DNA of 64,000 nt from Pedobacter paludis (GCF_003173575.1 NZ_QGNY01000004.1:544831-608830), one strand, 5' to 3'; shown: positions 36,861-45,235, counted from the stretch's first letter. The notes: generated from the letters alone by a model not told the origin. A program made the numbers and translations.

Positions 36861-37745
36861 ATGCTTTTGGCCGTTAAAAGAATCTTTTATTTCATCAATC
36901 ACCATCCCCTAGCAAAAAGACATCTGTTTAAAGCATATACCAAATTTTTATGGTGGCAAATTAGATCAAAAACATTTAAAAATTTAATTGCAATTCCATT
37001 TATTCACGAAACTAAATTCTTTGCAAAAAAGGGCTTAACTGGGATAACGGGAAATATTTATACCGGTTTACACGAATTTGAGGATATGTCTTTTTTACTT
37101 CATTTTCTTAGAGCTGAGGACACTTTTTTTGATGTCGGGGCTAATGTTGGTTCTTATACAATTTTAGCATCTGGTGTAAAAAAGGCTAAAACGATTGCGT
37201 TCGAACCCATTAATGTTACATGGAATATATTGAGCAAAAACGTAATGCTTAATCATTTAGAAGATTTGGTTATTCTCAGAAACAATGCGGTTGGTAGTGA
37301 AGAAAAGGATTTATATTTTACCGATAACCAAGATACAACCAACCACGTGGTTACTCTTATTCAAGAAAACAGTAGCGTTGTAAATGTGATAACGCTTAAT
37401 TCATTTTACAAGGAACATAAGCCGAATCTTATTAAAATTGATGTAGAAGGTTTTGAAACTGAAGTAGTAAATGGCGCTTCACAACTATTAAATGATAATC
37501 AACTAAAAGCTATTATTATAGAATTAAATGGTAGTGGAGAAAGATATGGCTACTATGAAAAGGATCTGCACCAGCATTTAACAGATCATTTCTTTTTTCC
37601 CCATAGTTATGATCCGTTTAAGAGAGAATTGGTTCGTTTAAATTCATTTGGAGGATTTAATACCATTTATATTAGAGATATAGATTTTGTAAGAGAGCGG
37701 TTGCGAACTTCACTTCCGTTTAATGTTTTTAACGAGTCTATTTGA
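36861..37745 (+). CDS. FkbM-family methyltransferase
   Basis: A 294-residue enzyme with an N-terminal extension, then TFFDVGANVGSYTILAS (motif I), IAFEPINVTWNIL, and the family signature PNLIKIDVEGFETEVVNGA. It probably O-methylates a sugar. It is the third FkbM-like protein in the locus, which implies a heavily methylated glycan. The next gene begins one base after its stop. Confidence 0.88.
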   Translation: MLLAVKRIFYFINHHPLAKRHLFKAYTKFLWWQIRSKTFKNLIAIPFIHETKFFAKKGLTGITGNIYTGLHEFEDMSFLLHFLRAEDTFFDVGANVGSYTILASGVKKAKTIAFEPINVTWNILSKNVMLNHLEDLVILRNNAVGSEEKDLYFTDNQDTTNHVVTLIQENSSVVNVITLNSFYKEHKPNLIKIDVEGFETEVVNGASQLLNDNQLKAIIIELNGSGERYGYYEKDLHQHLTDHFFFPHSYDPFKRELVRLNSFGGFNTIYIRDIDFVRERLRTSLPFNVFNESI

Positions 37746-37746
37746 T

Positions 37747-39081
37747 ATGAAAAGGCTTGCAATAATTACAACACACCCAATTCAATATTATGCTCCGGCC
37801 TTTAGGCTACTGGCTAAGGGTATAATATTAAAAGTTTTTTACACTGGTGGCCGACAATTGGTCAACCAGTTTGATAAAGGCTTTAACAAAAAAATTGAAT
37901 GGGATATCCCTTTATTGGAGGGTTATGATTACGAGTTTTTAGAAAACCACGCTAAAGACCCAGGAACACACCATTTTAAAGGGATTAGCAGTCCAAAAGC
38001 GATTGAAAATATAACTGATTACAAACCCGATTCAATTTTAGTTTTCGGCTGGGCATTTCAAAGCCATTTAAGGATTATTAGACATTTTAAAGGTAAAGTC
38101 CCTGTCTATTTTAGGGGAGATTCAACTTTAATTGATCAAAAATTCGGCATTAAATCCAACTTAAAAAAAATATTCATATCCTGGGTTTATCATCATATCG
38201 ACATTGCTTTTTATGTAGGCAAAAAAAATAAAAGTTATTTTAAGCGTTATGGATTAACTGATAAGAAACTGAGATTTTCTCCTCATGCAATAGACAACGA
38301 TCGATTTAGCATAGATAGAAAAAAAGATGCAGCTGAAATTAGAAAAACTCTCAAGATAGGACAGAATGATCTGTTAATCTTATTCGCTGGGAAATTAGAA
38401 TCAAAAAAAAACCCAGAGTTGTTGTTACACGCTTTTTTTGAATTAGATTTACCCAACGTACATTTGTTGTTTGTCGGGAATGGAGAATTGGAGGAAAGTT
38501 TAAAGTTGAAAGTTGAAAGTTTAGAGCAAAAGTCCGAGGTCGGAAGTCCGAAGTTTGAAGAACCTGTCTCCATAAAAGATTTAAATACACCGAACGTCCT
38601 TCGACGGGCTCAGGACCACATAGAAGTTCAAAGTTCAAAGTTTAAAGTTCAAAGTTTAGTATTTATTCCTTCACCGCCCTCCTCTACAAGCGGATGTAGC
38701 AAATCGCTTAAAGAAAGAATTCATTTTATGGATTTTCAAAACCAAACCCAAATGCCTGCAGTTTATCAGGCCTGTGATTTATTTTGCTTACCTTCTAAAG
38801 GCCCTGGCGAAACCTGGGGATTAGCCGTTAACGAAGCGATGGCAACAGGCAAAGCAATCTTAGTATCAGATAAGGCTGGATGTTCTGCTGATTTAGTAAA
38901 ACCTCATCTTAATGGAGAAATATTTATCTCAGGAAATCTTAAGGATCTAAAAGATAAATTGTTAACTACATTGTCCAACAAAAACATCCTGATTGAATAT
39001 GGAAAAGCATCAAAAAAAATAATTGAAGATTGGTCATTTGAAAAACAAGTAAATTCTTTTCTAAAGACAATTAATTCTTAA
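37747..39081 (+). CDS. Glycosyltransferase family 4 interrupted in frame by repeat DNA
   Basis: The 444-residue product has a normal GT4 frame at both ends. LAIITTHPIQYYAPAFRLL starts the acceptor domain and LLFAGKLESKKNPELLLHAF the donor domain. FCLPSKGPGETWGLAVNEAMATGKAI forms the donor site. Between VGNGELEESLK and ERIHFMDFQ lie about 70 extra residues of low-complexity type, encoded by intergenic-style repeats (about 38497-38709). The frame stays open. Whether the enzyme is still active is unknown. The ATG at 37747 is used because the family motif starts there. Confidence 0.85.
   Translation: MKRLAIITTHPIQYYAPAFRLLAKGIILKVFYTGGRQLVNQFDKGFNKKIEWDIPLLEGYDYEFLENHAKDPGTHHFKGISSPKAIENITDYKPDSILVFGWAFQSHLRIIRHFKGKVPVYFRGDSTLIDQKFGIKSNLKKIFISWVYHHIDIAFYVGKKNKSYFKRYGLTDKKLRFSPHAIDNDRFSIDRKKDAAEIRKTLKIGQNDLLILFAGKLESKKNPELLLHAFFELDLPNVHLLFVGNGELEESLKLKVESLEQKSEVGSPKFEEPVSIKDLNTPNVLRRAQDHIEVQSSKFKVQSLVFIPSPPSSTSGCSKSLKERIHFMDFQNQTQMPAVYQACDLFCLPSKGPGETWGLAVNEAMATGKAILVSDKAGCSADLVKPHLNGEIFISGNLKDLKDKLLTTLSNKNILIEYGKASKKIIEDWSFEKQVNSFLKTINS
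38497..38709 (+). repeat. In-frame cluster of short interspersed repeats inside a glycosyltransferase gene
   Basis: Three repeat types follow one another. The first is a run of AGTTTAAAGTTGAAAGTTG-type units. The second is an AGTCCGAGGTCGGAAGTCCG-type segment. A GTCCTTCGACGGGCTCAGGAC element (38596-38616), with GTCCT/AGGAC ends in inverted orientation, precedes a second AAGTTCAAAGTT-type run. The insert adds about 70 codons without a stop. Boundaries are estimated from where GT4-like protein sequence stops and resumes. Confidence 0.75.
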
Positions 39082-39083
39082 AC

Positions 39084-40499
39084 ATGCACCCTAAAAATTC
39101 TCTTCAAACTATAATCATTTTATATATCCCTGTACTCTTCTCCTACTTTTTGGTTAACAGCCCAGTTGTATCTTATTTTGTGGCTTGGGGTGGCTCGCTT
39201 TTTATTTTCTATACTACCTGGTTTTCGCCCGCAGCATATTACGATCATTCGATCCCGGTTTATAAGCAGATTATGCGTCCAATTTTCTTGACCCAATTCA
39301 TTTTTGCTGGTTTTATGTGCAGCACTTCCATCTTTTACTTTATGGATCATTTGGGTTATCGTTATTTAACCGAGCTGAACTACGGTGCGCAATTTAAAGA
39401 AAGCGAACAAACAGATTTAATTGCAACAGCGCAAAGGCTTAGTTTATTGGCACATGCCGCTATGACAAGTGGTCTAATCCTTGCCATGAATCCTTGGAAG
39501 AAAAAGGAAAAATTTGTACAGGCTTTTCAGAATAACGACTTCTTAATCTGGCTTGGAATTATCGTTTTTGCAATAGGCTCTGTTTGTCAGCAAATATCTG
39601 GTTTAAGCCAAATTGCGATACCATTAACCACTGTTGGTATTTCTTGTGCTGCAGTGCTTTTCGTAAAAGGAGTTCTCCACAAAAACATTAACTATTTGGC
39701 CATAGGTGCTACAATTTTTATCCTGAATTTTATCCATGCATCTCTTTCAGGTTATAAAGAGCCAATTATTATTAATGTAATTGTTCTGGCTTGTGTCTTT
39801 TTTCCCTATTATAAAAAAACGATTATGTATCTCGCCTTACCAGCAGGTTACATTTTACTTTATTTTTTACCCACTTACAACAATACTGTTAGGCAAAGTT
39901 GGAGCGGAGAGATTAGTGCAGAGGAAGCACAAAGCCAAGCATTTACAAATCTTAATCAAAATAACGAAACAGAAATAGAAGAAACCAATTGGGGCTTTTT
40001 AACTCGGCGTTTAAGTGAAATGGAAATGTTTACTCAATTTATTGACTATGTACCTGAGAAGCATAACTTTTATGGCTGGGAAATTATTGTAGACTCTTTC
40101 GAAGCCTTAATTCCTCGAGTATTTTGGCCGGAAAAGCCCAATATGGAAACTATATCCATGCAAAGAGTTTATGATGCGGGTGTAGCATACAAAACGTCAA
40201 CCGTTTCGGCTAAAACTAGGCCCGTTGTTGATGCTTACCTAAGCTGGGGAATTCCAGGGGTATTTTTCTGTATGCTTATCTATGGTCTACTTACACAATA
40301 TCTTTGTAATGTTGCCGAAGAAATATTTGGTGGATACGAATTGGGCTGTGTGATTATATTCAACAGTATTTTTCAAACGCTATGGCGGGGCAATAATTTT
40401 GAATTTATGTTCAACAATATTTTTTATGGATTCATTATTATGTGGGCTTTGTTTTATTTGCTGAAGACCTTGAAAGTATTGAAGCCGCTTTATGGTTAG
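39084..40499 (+). CDS. Wzy-like polytopic membrane protein, possibly the exosortase-Y-associated type
   Basis: The 471-residue protein has about ten hydrophobic segments and a large soluble loop near residues 270-370. The loop contains TYNNTVRQSW, EMEMFTQFIDYVPEKHNFYGWEIIVDSF and LIPRVFWPEKPN. This layout is that of O-antigen or EPS polymerases and ligases. RVFWPEKP-type motifs are typical of Wzy-like proteins in Bacteroidota EPS loci. Its position three genes upstream of an exosortase recalls the family NCBI names exosortase Y-associated Wzy-like, cited from memory. It probably polymerises repeat units in the periplasm. Confidence 0.78.
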   Translation: MHPKNSLQTIIILYIPVLFSYFLVNSPVVSYFVAWGGSLFIFYTTWFSPAAYYDHSIPVYKQIMRPIFLTQFIFAGFMCSTSIFYFMDHLGYRYLTELNYGAQFKESEQTDLIATAQRLSLLAHAAMTSGLILAMNPWKKKEKFVQAFQNNDFLIWLGIIVFAIGSVCQQISGLSQIAIPLTTVGISCAAVLFVKGVLHKNINYLAIGATIFILNFIHASLSGYKEPIIINVIVLACVFFPYYKKTIMYLALPAGYILLYFLPTYNNTVRQSWSGEISAEEAQSQAFTNLNQNNETEIEETNWGFLTRRLSEMEMFTQFIDYVPEKHNFYGWEIIVDSFEALIPRVFWPEKPNMETISMQRVYDAGVAYKTSTVSAKTRPVVDAYLSWGIPGVFFCMLIYGLLTQYLCNVAEEIFGGYELGCVIIFNSIFQTLWRGNNFEFMFNNIFYGFIIMWALFYLLKTLKVLKPLYG

Positions 40500-40510
40500 A
40501 AATTCAAATA

Positions 40511-41003
40511 AATAAATACCTCCCCCTTCACCTTCAAAGGGGGATAAGCATGCTTAAAAAAAATATAATATTTATAAAACTGACGAAATTCTGCCTCAAC
40601 ACAACCTTTTGAAATTTCGTAAGTAAAACAAAAGCTATAGAAAAAGCCTCCCCCCGCCCCCTCAAGAGGGGGATAGCAGGATGCTTAAAAAAATACAAAT
40701 TTTATAAACTAACGTAATTCATCTCTAACGCAACCTTTTTGAAATTTCGTATGTTGATCAAAAGCCATAGAAAAAGCCTCCCCCCGACCCCTCCAGAGGG
40801 GATATCAGGATGCCTAAAAAATATAAACATTTATAAACTGACGAAATTCTGCCTTAACGCAATCCTTCAAAATTTCGTAAGTTAGTTAACCAAGAACTAA
40901 CGAGATTCATCCCAAACACAACCCTTTAAAATTTCGTAAGTTAGTTAACCTAGAACTGGCGAAATTCTGCCTTAACGCAACCTTTTGAAATTTCGTAAGT
41001 TGG
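40511..41003. repeat. Cluster of five REP-like palindromes with C-rich/G-rich hairpins
   Basis: Five imperfect inverted repeats occur at about 40579-40624, 40708-40754, 40837-40883, 40895-40942 and 40954-41001. The arms are of the form AACTGACGAAATTC and GAAATTTCGTAAGTT around a ~19-nt loop. The first three are each preceded by a CCTCCCCC...GGGG block, the second of which is a CCCCCTC-aa-GAGGGGG hairpin. The whole 511-base gap between the Wzy-like gene and the next glycosyltransferase is filled by this cluster. The last palindrome ends nine bases before the ATG at 41011. Confidence 0.88.
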
Positions 41004-41010
41004 CTTAAAA

Positions 41011-42204
41011 ATGAAAATTATCCACGTTACTGCTTCTTATAAACCTGCATATATTTATGGTGGCCCCATACAATCGGTAGGGAAGCTGTGTGAGGCTTTG
41101 CTGCGTTTAGTGGTTAATGTTAAAGCCTTTCGACATGCTCAGGATGACTACTTTAACATTAATGTTTTATCTACTACGGCAAATGGCAAAGAAGAGCTTG
41201 ATGTAGAAGCGGGAAAATCACAAATCGTTAACGGTGTACCTGTAACTTACTTTAAGAGGTGGACAAAAGATCACAGCCACTTTTCTCCAGGATTGTTATT
41301 GGGGTTAAGGAAAATGCTTCGACAAGCTCAGCATGAAAACATAATTGTTCACATCCATGCTTGGTGGAATCTGGTTTCGATCTTAAGTTGTTGGATTGCC
41401 AAATGGTATAAAATTCCTGTAATCTTATCTCCCCGAGGAATGCTTACAAGTTACACAACGGGTAATCGCAATGCGTTTTCAAAAAGGATCTTGCACAATC
41501 TTATAGGTAAAAGTTTATTAAAATATGTTCATATTCATGCAACGAGCGAACAGGAAAAAGCAGATATTTTAAAAATTATTCAGCCAAAAAGTATAACCGT
41601 GATTTCGAATTTGGTTGGTTTTAAGGAGGAAGTATCAAGTCGTGCGTATCAAGTAGTGGGTGCACCATTTCGAATTCTTTTCTTATCGAGGATTGAAGAA
41701 AAAAAAGGTCTTGATCTTCTTTTTGAAGCACTTGGACTATTAGATTTTTCGTGGTCTTTGGGTATAGCAGGATCGGGGAAAGAAAACTATGTGGAAAGCT
41801 TAAAGGCCAAAGCTGAAAGCCTGACGCTTAATGACCGAATCACATGGCTGGGACAGATTGCAGATGAGGATAAATTTAAGTTAATGCAAAATTTTGATCT
41901 GCTGGTTTTACCTTCGCATAATGAAAATTTCGCCAACGTGATTGTCGAAAGTTTAAGTGTTGGTACCGCTGTTTTGGTATCTGAATATGTTGGTCTGGCA
42001 AATTATGTTCGGGATAAGGATTTAGGATGGGTAAGCTCCTTAGACCCAATTGAAATTAGCGAACAAATTACCGCATCTTACAGAAACACCAATAAAAGGA
42101 TACATATCCGTGACACTGCTCCATCTATTATTAAGCAGGATTATAATGATGAAGTGCTTGTTGAAGCATATATTAATTTATACAATAGCATTTTAAATGG
42201 CTGA
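41011..42204 (+). CDS. Glycosyltransferase family 4, possibly the exosortase-Y-associated type
   Basis: A 397-residue GT4 enzyme. It has PAYIYGGPIQSVGKLCEAL, HIHAWWNLVSILSCWIAKW, ILSPRGMLTSY, and a donor site LPSHNENFANVIVESLSVGTAVL. Two short segments (LVVNVKAFRHAQDDYFN and LRQAQHE) are encoded by DNA matching the interspersed motif CTTCGACnnGCTCAG and look like repeat insertions. Its place between a Wzy-like gene and an exosortase gene fits the XYAG1-type glycosyltransferase named in NCBI families. That name is given from memory. Confidence 0.85.
   Translation: MKIIHVTASYKPAYIYGGPIQSVGKLCEALLRLVVNVKAFRHAQDDYFNINVLSTTANGKEELDVEAGKSQIVNGVPVTYFKRWTKDHSHFSPGLLLGLRKMLRQAQHENIIVHIHAWWNLVSILSCWIAKWYKIPVILSPRGMLTSYTTGNRNAFSKRILHNLIGKSLLKYVHIHATSEQEKADILKIIQPKSITVISNLVGFKEEVSSRAYQVVGAPFRILFLSRIEEKKGLDLLFEALGLLDFSWSLGIAGSGKENYVESLKAKAESLTLNDRITWLGQIADEDKFKLMQNFDLLVLPSHNENFANVIVESLSVGTAVLVSEYVGLANYVRDKDLGWVSSLDPIEISEQITASYRNTNKRIHIRDTAPSIIKQDYNDEVLVEAYINLYNSILNG
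41126..41148 (+). repeat. CTTCGACnnGCTCAG-type repeat inside the glycosyltransferase gene at 41011
   Basis: The sequence reads CCTTTCGACATGCTCAGGATG, the same core as the element at 38596-38616 (TTCGAC, two bases, GCTCAGGA). It lies within codons for KAFRHAQDD. The surrounding ~19 residues look extra compared with the expected short alpha-helix-to-strand turn of GT4 enzymes. Confidence 0.65.
41316..41336 (+). repeat. Second CTTCGACnnGCTCAG-type repeat in the same gene
   Basis: GCTTCGACAAGCTCAGCATGA encodes LRQAQHE just before the conserved IVHIHAWWN strand. The core is the same as at 41126-41148, again without breaking the reading frame. Confidence 0.6.
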
Positions 42205-42820
42205 ATATAAAGATTACGGTTACTCGAATAACCAGGCTACACATGCCCACGGATATATTACAGACCCCATATTAAGACTCCTAAACACAGAAAAAAATAA
42301 ATCGATTTTAGATCTGGGATGTGGGAATGGCGCCTTAGTGAATCTTTTAATCGACAAAAACTTTAACGCCTATGGCACAGATGCTTCAGTAACCGGGATA
42401 GAAATTGCTTCCAGAATGTATCCTAATCGCTTTGCAGTACAAGATCTTTCATCTGATTATCTACCCTCTTCTCTAAAACAAATTAATTTCGATACCATAA
42501 TTTCAACCGAAGTAATTGAGCATCTATATGACCCAAGAAAGTTTATTGGTTTTTGCAAAAACGTGCTTCAGCGAAATGGTGGCGGAGAAATTATACTGAG
42601 CACGCCCTATCATGGCTACTTAAAAAACCTAGTTTTGGCTATTGCTGGTCATTGGGATAAACATGCCAATCCGCTTTGGGATGGAGGACATATAAAATTA
42701 TGGTCAAAAGCTACATTAAGCATGCTTTTAGAGGAACAGGGATTTACAGTCACCGATTTTGTAGGCTGTGGCCGTTATCCATATTTATGGAAATCTATGG
42801 TTATAAAAGCGAGAATTTAG
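42197..42820 (+). CDS. Class I SAM-dependent methyltransferase
   Basis: A 207-residue methyltransferase. It has SILDLGCGNGALVNLLIDK (motif I), AYGTDASVTGIEIA and TIISTEVIEHLYDPRKFI. It is of the UbiG/Methyltransf_11 type. It overlaps the preceding glycosyltransferase by 8 bases. It could methylate a sugar or a lipid-linked intermediate. Confidence 0.85.
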   Translation: MAEYKDYGYSNNQATHAHGYITDPILRLLNTEKNKSILDLGCGNGALVNLLIDKNFNAYGTDASVTGIEIASRMYPNRFAVQDLSSDYLPSSLKQINFDTIISTEVIEHLYDPRKFIGFCKNVLQRNGGGEIILSTPYHGYLKNLVLAIAGHWDKHANPLWDGGHIKLWSKATLSMLLEEQGFTVTDFVGCGRYPYLWKSMVIKARI

Positions 42821-42855
42821 ATATTTGCCAAAAGCTTTAATCCGTAGGTTTAAAA

Positions 42856-42880
42856 GATTCCTCGTTACGCTCGGAATGAC
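42856..42880 (+). repeat. Short interspersed imperfect palindrome
   Basis: GATTCCTCGTTACGCTCGGA followed by ATGAC has ATTCC/GGAAT arms around a CGTTACG core. It lies in the 69-base gap between a methyltransferase and a glycosyltransferase gene. Elements of this kind are familiar from intergenic DNA of related bacteria. Confidence 0.6.
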
Positions 42881-42889
42881 AACTCCAAA

Positions 42890-43747
42890 ATGAACAAAAA
42901 TTTCAGTTTTATAATTTTAACTTATAACGAAGAAGTTCATTTGCCTAGGCTCTTGGAATCAATCAAAGCTCTTCGAGCACCTATTTTTGTTTTAGATAGT
43001 GGAAGTACAGATGGTACAGTGGACATCGCATCTGAATACGGTGCTACAATAAAAACAAATCCTTTTTTAAATCACCCGAAACAATGGGATTTTGCACTTC
43101 GTAATTTCGAGATTACAACACCTTGGATCATTGGTTTAGACGCAGATCAAACGTTAACTCCATCACTTTTTAAATTGCTTAACGATTTTAAAACGGAAGA
43201 TTACAATGATGTTAATGGCATTTACTTTAACCGAAAAAATTTCTTTCAGGGCAAGTGGATTCGATTTGGCGGTTATTATCCATTTTATCAGCTTAAAATG
43301 TTCCGTAAAGGCGTTGGCTTTTCAGATCTTAATGAAAACATGGATCATCGCTTTATTACTTCCGGAAAAACGATCATCTGGAAAAATGGCTATCTTTTAG
43401 AAGAAAACTTAAAAGAAAACGACATCAATTTCTGGCTTGCCAAACACGAGCGTTATAGTGATTTAATTGCCGAAGAAGAAGTGGAACGAATGAAAAATAT
43501 CAGAGCTCAAAGTTTAAAGCCTGCATTGTTTGGAAACCCAGATGAACAGCGTGCCTGGCTAAAAAGGCTTTGGTGGAAACTTCCATTAGGATTTAGGCCC
43601 TATTTATATTTTAGCTATCGCATGATTTTCAAACTCGGTATTTTAGATGGTTCTACCGGAATAAAATTTCATTATTTGCAGGGATTTTGGTTTAGGCGCC
43701 TGGTTGATCGAAAAATCAGAAAACTAAAAATCAGAAGTGGTTTATAG
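42890..43747 (+). CDS. Glycosyltransferase family 2 (WaaE/KdtX-like)
   Basis: A 285-residue GT-A enzyme. It has FSFIILTYNEEVHLPRLLES, VLDSGSTDGTVDIA, HPKQWDFALRNFEI and IIGLDADQTLTP, the set found in WaaE-like beta-1,4-glucosyltransferases. The C-terminal half is basic and probably membrane-associated. It is the last transferase before the exosortase gene. Confidence 0.87.
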   Translation: MNKNFSFIILTYNEEVHLPRLLESIKALRAPIFVLDSGSTDGTVDIASEYGATIKTNPFLNHPKQWDFALRNFEITTPWIIGLDADQTLTPSLFKLLNDFKTEDYNDVNGIYFNRKNFFQGKWIRFGGYYPFYQLKMFRKGVGFSDLNENMDHRFITSGKTIIWKNGYLLEENLKENDINFWLAKHERYSDLIAEEEVERMKNIRAQSLKPALFGNPDEQRAWLKRLWWKLPLGFRPYLYFSYRMIFKLGILDGSTGIKFHYLQGFWFRRLVDRKIRKLKIRSGL

Positions 43748-43834
43748 CTGGAGGTTTGACTTCTAATTTTAAAGCTATTGCTCCAAATCAAAAATCGATA
43801 AAATTAGTCTTATCTTTAGCCATTTCAATTTGAC

Positions 43835-44452
43835 ATGAACGAGATCGAACTTAAACAAGCGAAAAGACAAGCTGATAGAAAAGCACTTAAATTTATTGTT
43901 GCTTTATTTATTCTCTATATTTTATTTAGTCAGGGAAATTTATTTATGAATAGTGTAATGAGTCCTGGTTCCCGCTTTTATAATGCTTTTATTGCTGATC
44001 ATTTTAATTACATTCAGGGGCTAAAAACAGCCCTTATCGTACCAGCTGTCTGGATTATCAAACTTTTCGGTTTTTATGCAATCTACAACGATTCTGATGT
44101 AATGGTGGTTGCTGGACCCTATCTGCGTATTAATTATTCTTGTTTAGGTTTGGGTGTCATGAGTTTTTTAACCGCCTTCGTGCTCGCTTTTCCAGCACCC
44201 TGGAAATCTACATTTAAGATGATGATCATCGGGTTAATTACCATTTATGTTTTAAACATTTGCAGAATTGCAGGCTTGGGCGTTTTATTAGGCTTTTTCC
44301 AATCGCAGAGAAATAATTTTACCTATCATCACGAAATCTTCAATATCATTGTTTACATCTGCATTTTTGTAATGCTGTATATTTGGATTAAAAAAAATAC
44401 ACGGTCAATTCTGCCGGAAAGTAAAACTGAAAATACTGAATTAGCAGAATAA
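43835..44452 (+). CDS. Exosortase (XrtY-like), membrane cysteine transpeptidase
   Basis: The 205-residue integral membrane protein has about six hydrophobic helices. It carries the exosortase catalytic set: Cys103 in NYSCLGLG, Arg144 in LNICRIAG and His165/His166 in YHHEIFN, each at a helix end. Family members cleave substrates with a short motif, helix and basic tail, and probably join them to an envelope acceptor. Four matching substrates are encoded at 0.3-5.0 kb. Neighbouring Wzy-like and glycosyltransferase genes point to the exosortase Y type, from memory of NCBI names. A candidate TATCTTTA box lies at 43811-43818. Confidence 0.88.
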   Translation: MNEIELKQAKRQADRKALKFIVALFILYILFSQGNLFMNSVMSPGSRFYNAFIADHFNYIQGLKTALIVPAVWIIKLFGFYAIYNDSDVMVVAGPYLRINYSCLGLGVMSFLTAFVLAFPAPWKSTFKMMIIGLITIYVLNICRIAGLGVLLGFFQSQRNNFTYHHEIFNIIVYICIFVMLYIWIKKNTRSILPESKTENTELAE

Positions 44453-44456
44453 TCTT

Positions 44457-45011
44457 TTGGAAAAAACGCAGTTAAATAAAGCCTTTAACACCGGCACTTT
44501 CCAGATTGGTGCTTCTACCCTGAAGCAATTTTTATGGTATTGTACATCTGTCTTTTTTTTTAAAAGTGGCCTAATTCCTTTTAGCAACATCCTTGTTTTT
44601 GCTCTTCGTTTATTCGGTTCAAAAATTGGAAAAGAAGTGCGTATTAAACCGGGAATCCACATTAAATACCCTTGGAAGCTAACTATAGATGATTATTCTT
44701 GGCTGGCCGATTGCTACATTGAAAACCTTGATTGGGTAAAAATTGGAAAAAATTGCTGTATTTCTCAACAAGCGATGCTCATGACTGGAAATCACGATTA
44801 TGGCAAGAAAAATTTCGATCTTATGGTAAAGCCAATTACTTTAGAAGACGGCGTTTGGATTGGTGCTTCTTCAAAAGTTTGCCCTGGAATTACACTTTAC
44901 ACTCATTCTGTCTTATCTCTGGGCAGTGTTGCCACAAAAAATCTGGAAGCTTATGGAATTTATCAGGGAAACCCTGCGCAGTTTATAAAAGAGCGCAAAA
45001 TTATTTCTTAA
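44457..45011 (+). CDS. WcaF-type hexapeptide-repeat acetyltransferase
   Basis: A 184-residue left-handed beta-helix protein. An N-terminal hydrophobic segment is followed by hexapeptide repeats (VRIKPGIHIKYPWKLTIDD, VKIGKNCCISQ, VWIGASSKVCPGITL) and the catalytic-type histidine in TGNHDY. It resembles colanic-acid acetyltransferase WcaF and probably O-acetylates the glycan. It starts at TTG four bases after the exosortase stop, suggesting co-translation. A weak AT-rich inverted repeat lies downstream (45034-45060) without a T-tail. Confidence 0.87.
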   Translation: MEKTQLNKAFNTGTFQIGASTLKQFLWYCTSVFFFKSGLIPFSNILVFALRLFGSKIGKEVRIKPGIHIKYPWKLTIDDYSWLADCYIENLDWVKIGKNCCISQQAMLMTGNHDYGKKNFDLMVKPITLEDGVWIGASSKVCPGITLYTHSVLSLGSVATKNLEAYGIYQGNPAQFIKERKIIS

Positions 45012-45235
45012 ATAGCGCTTCAAATTAATTTCTGTTTATAAAATTCTAATAATTATAAACAATCACCTCAAATTTTAGCTCTCCATAGCTAGTCTTTTAA
45101 AATGTTTGACTTATATCAAGTCAAAAGTGTTTCGAAAACCCTTTCCACGACAATTTTTAATTTTAACAAAGAATTATATTCCGATATTTATGGCGTCTAT
45201 CTGTGTAGTTAAAGAACCGATGCTGTTAAAATATC

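Noticed and set aside
38283..38638. Two minus-strand ORFs in the interrupted glycosyltransferase gene
   Set aside because: Shadow frames, partly of repeat DNA. The plus-strand GT4 frame explains the region.
40511..41003. Possible CRISPR array
   Set aside because: Repeats are unequal, palindromic and separated by repeated rather than unique sequence. No cas genes are present.
45034..45060. GTTTATAA/TTATAAAC inverted repeat after the acetyltransferase gene
   Set aside because: All but two bases are A/T and no T-tail follows, so it is too weak to call a terminator.
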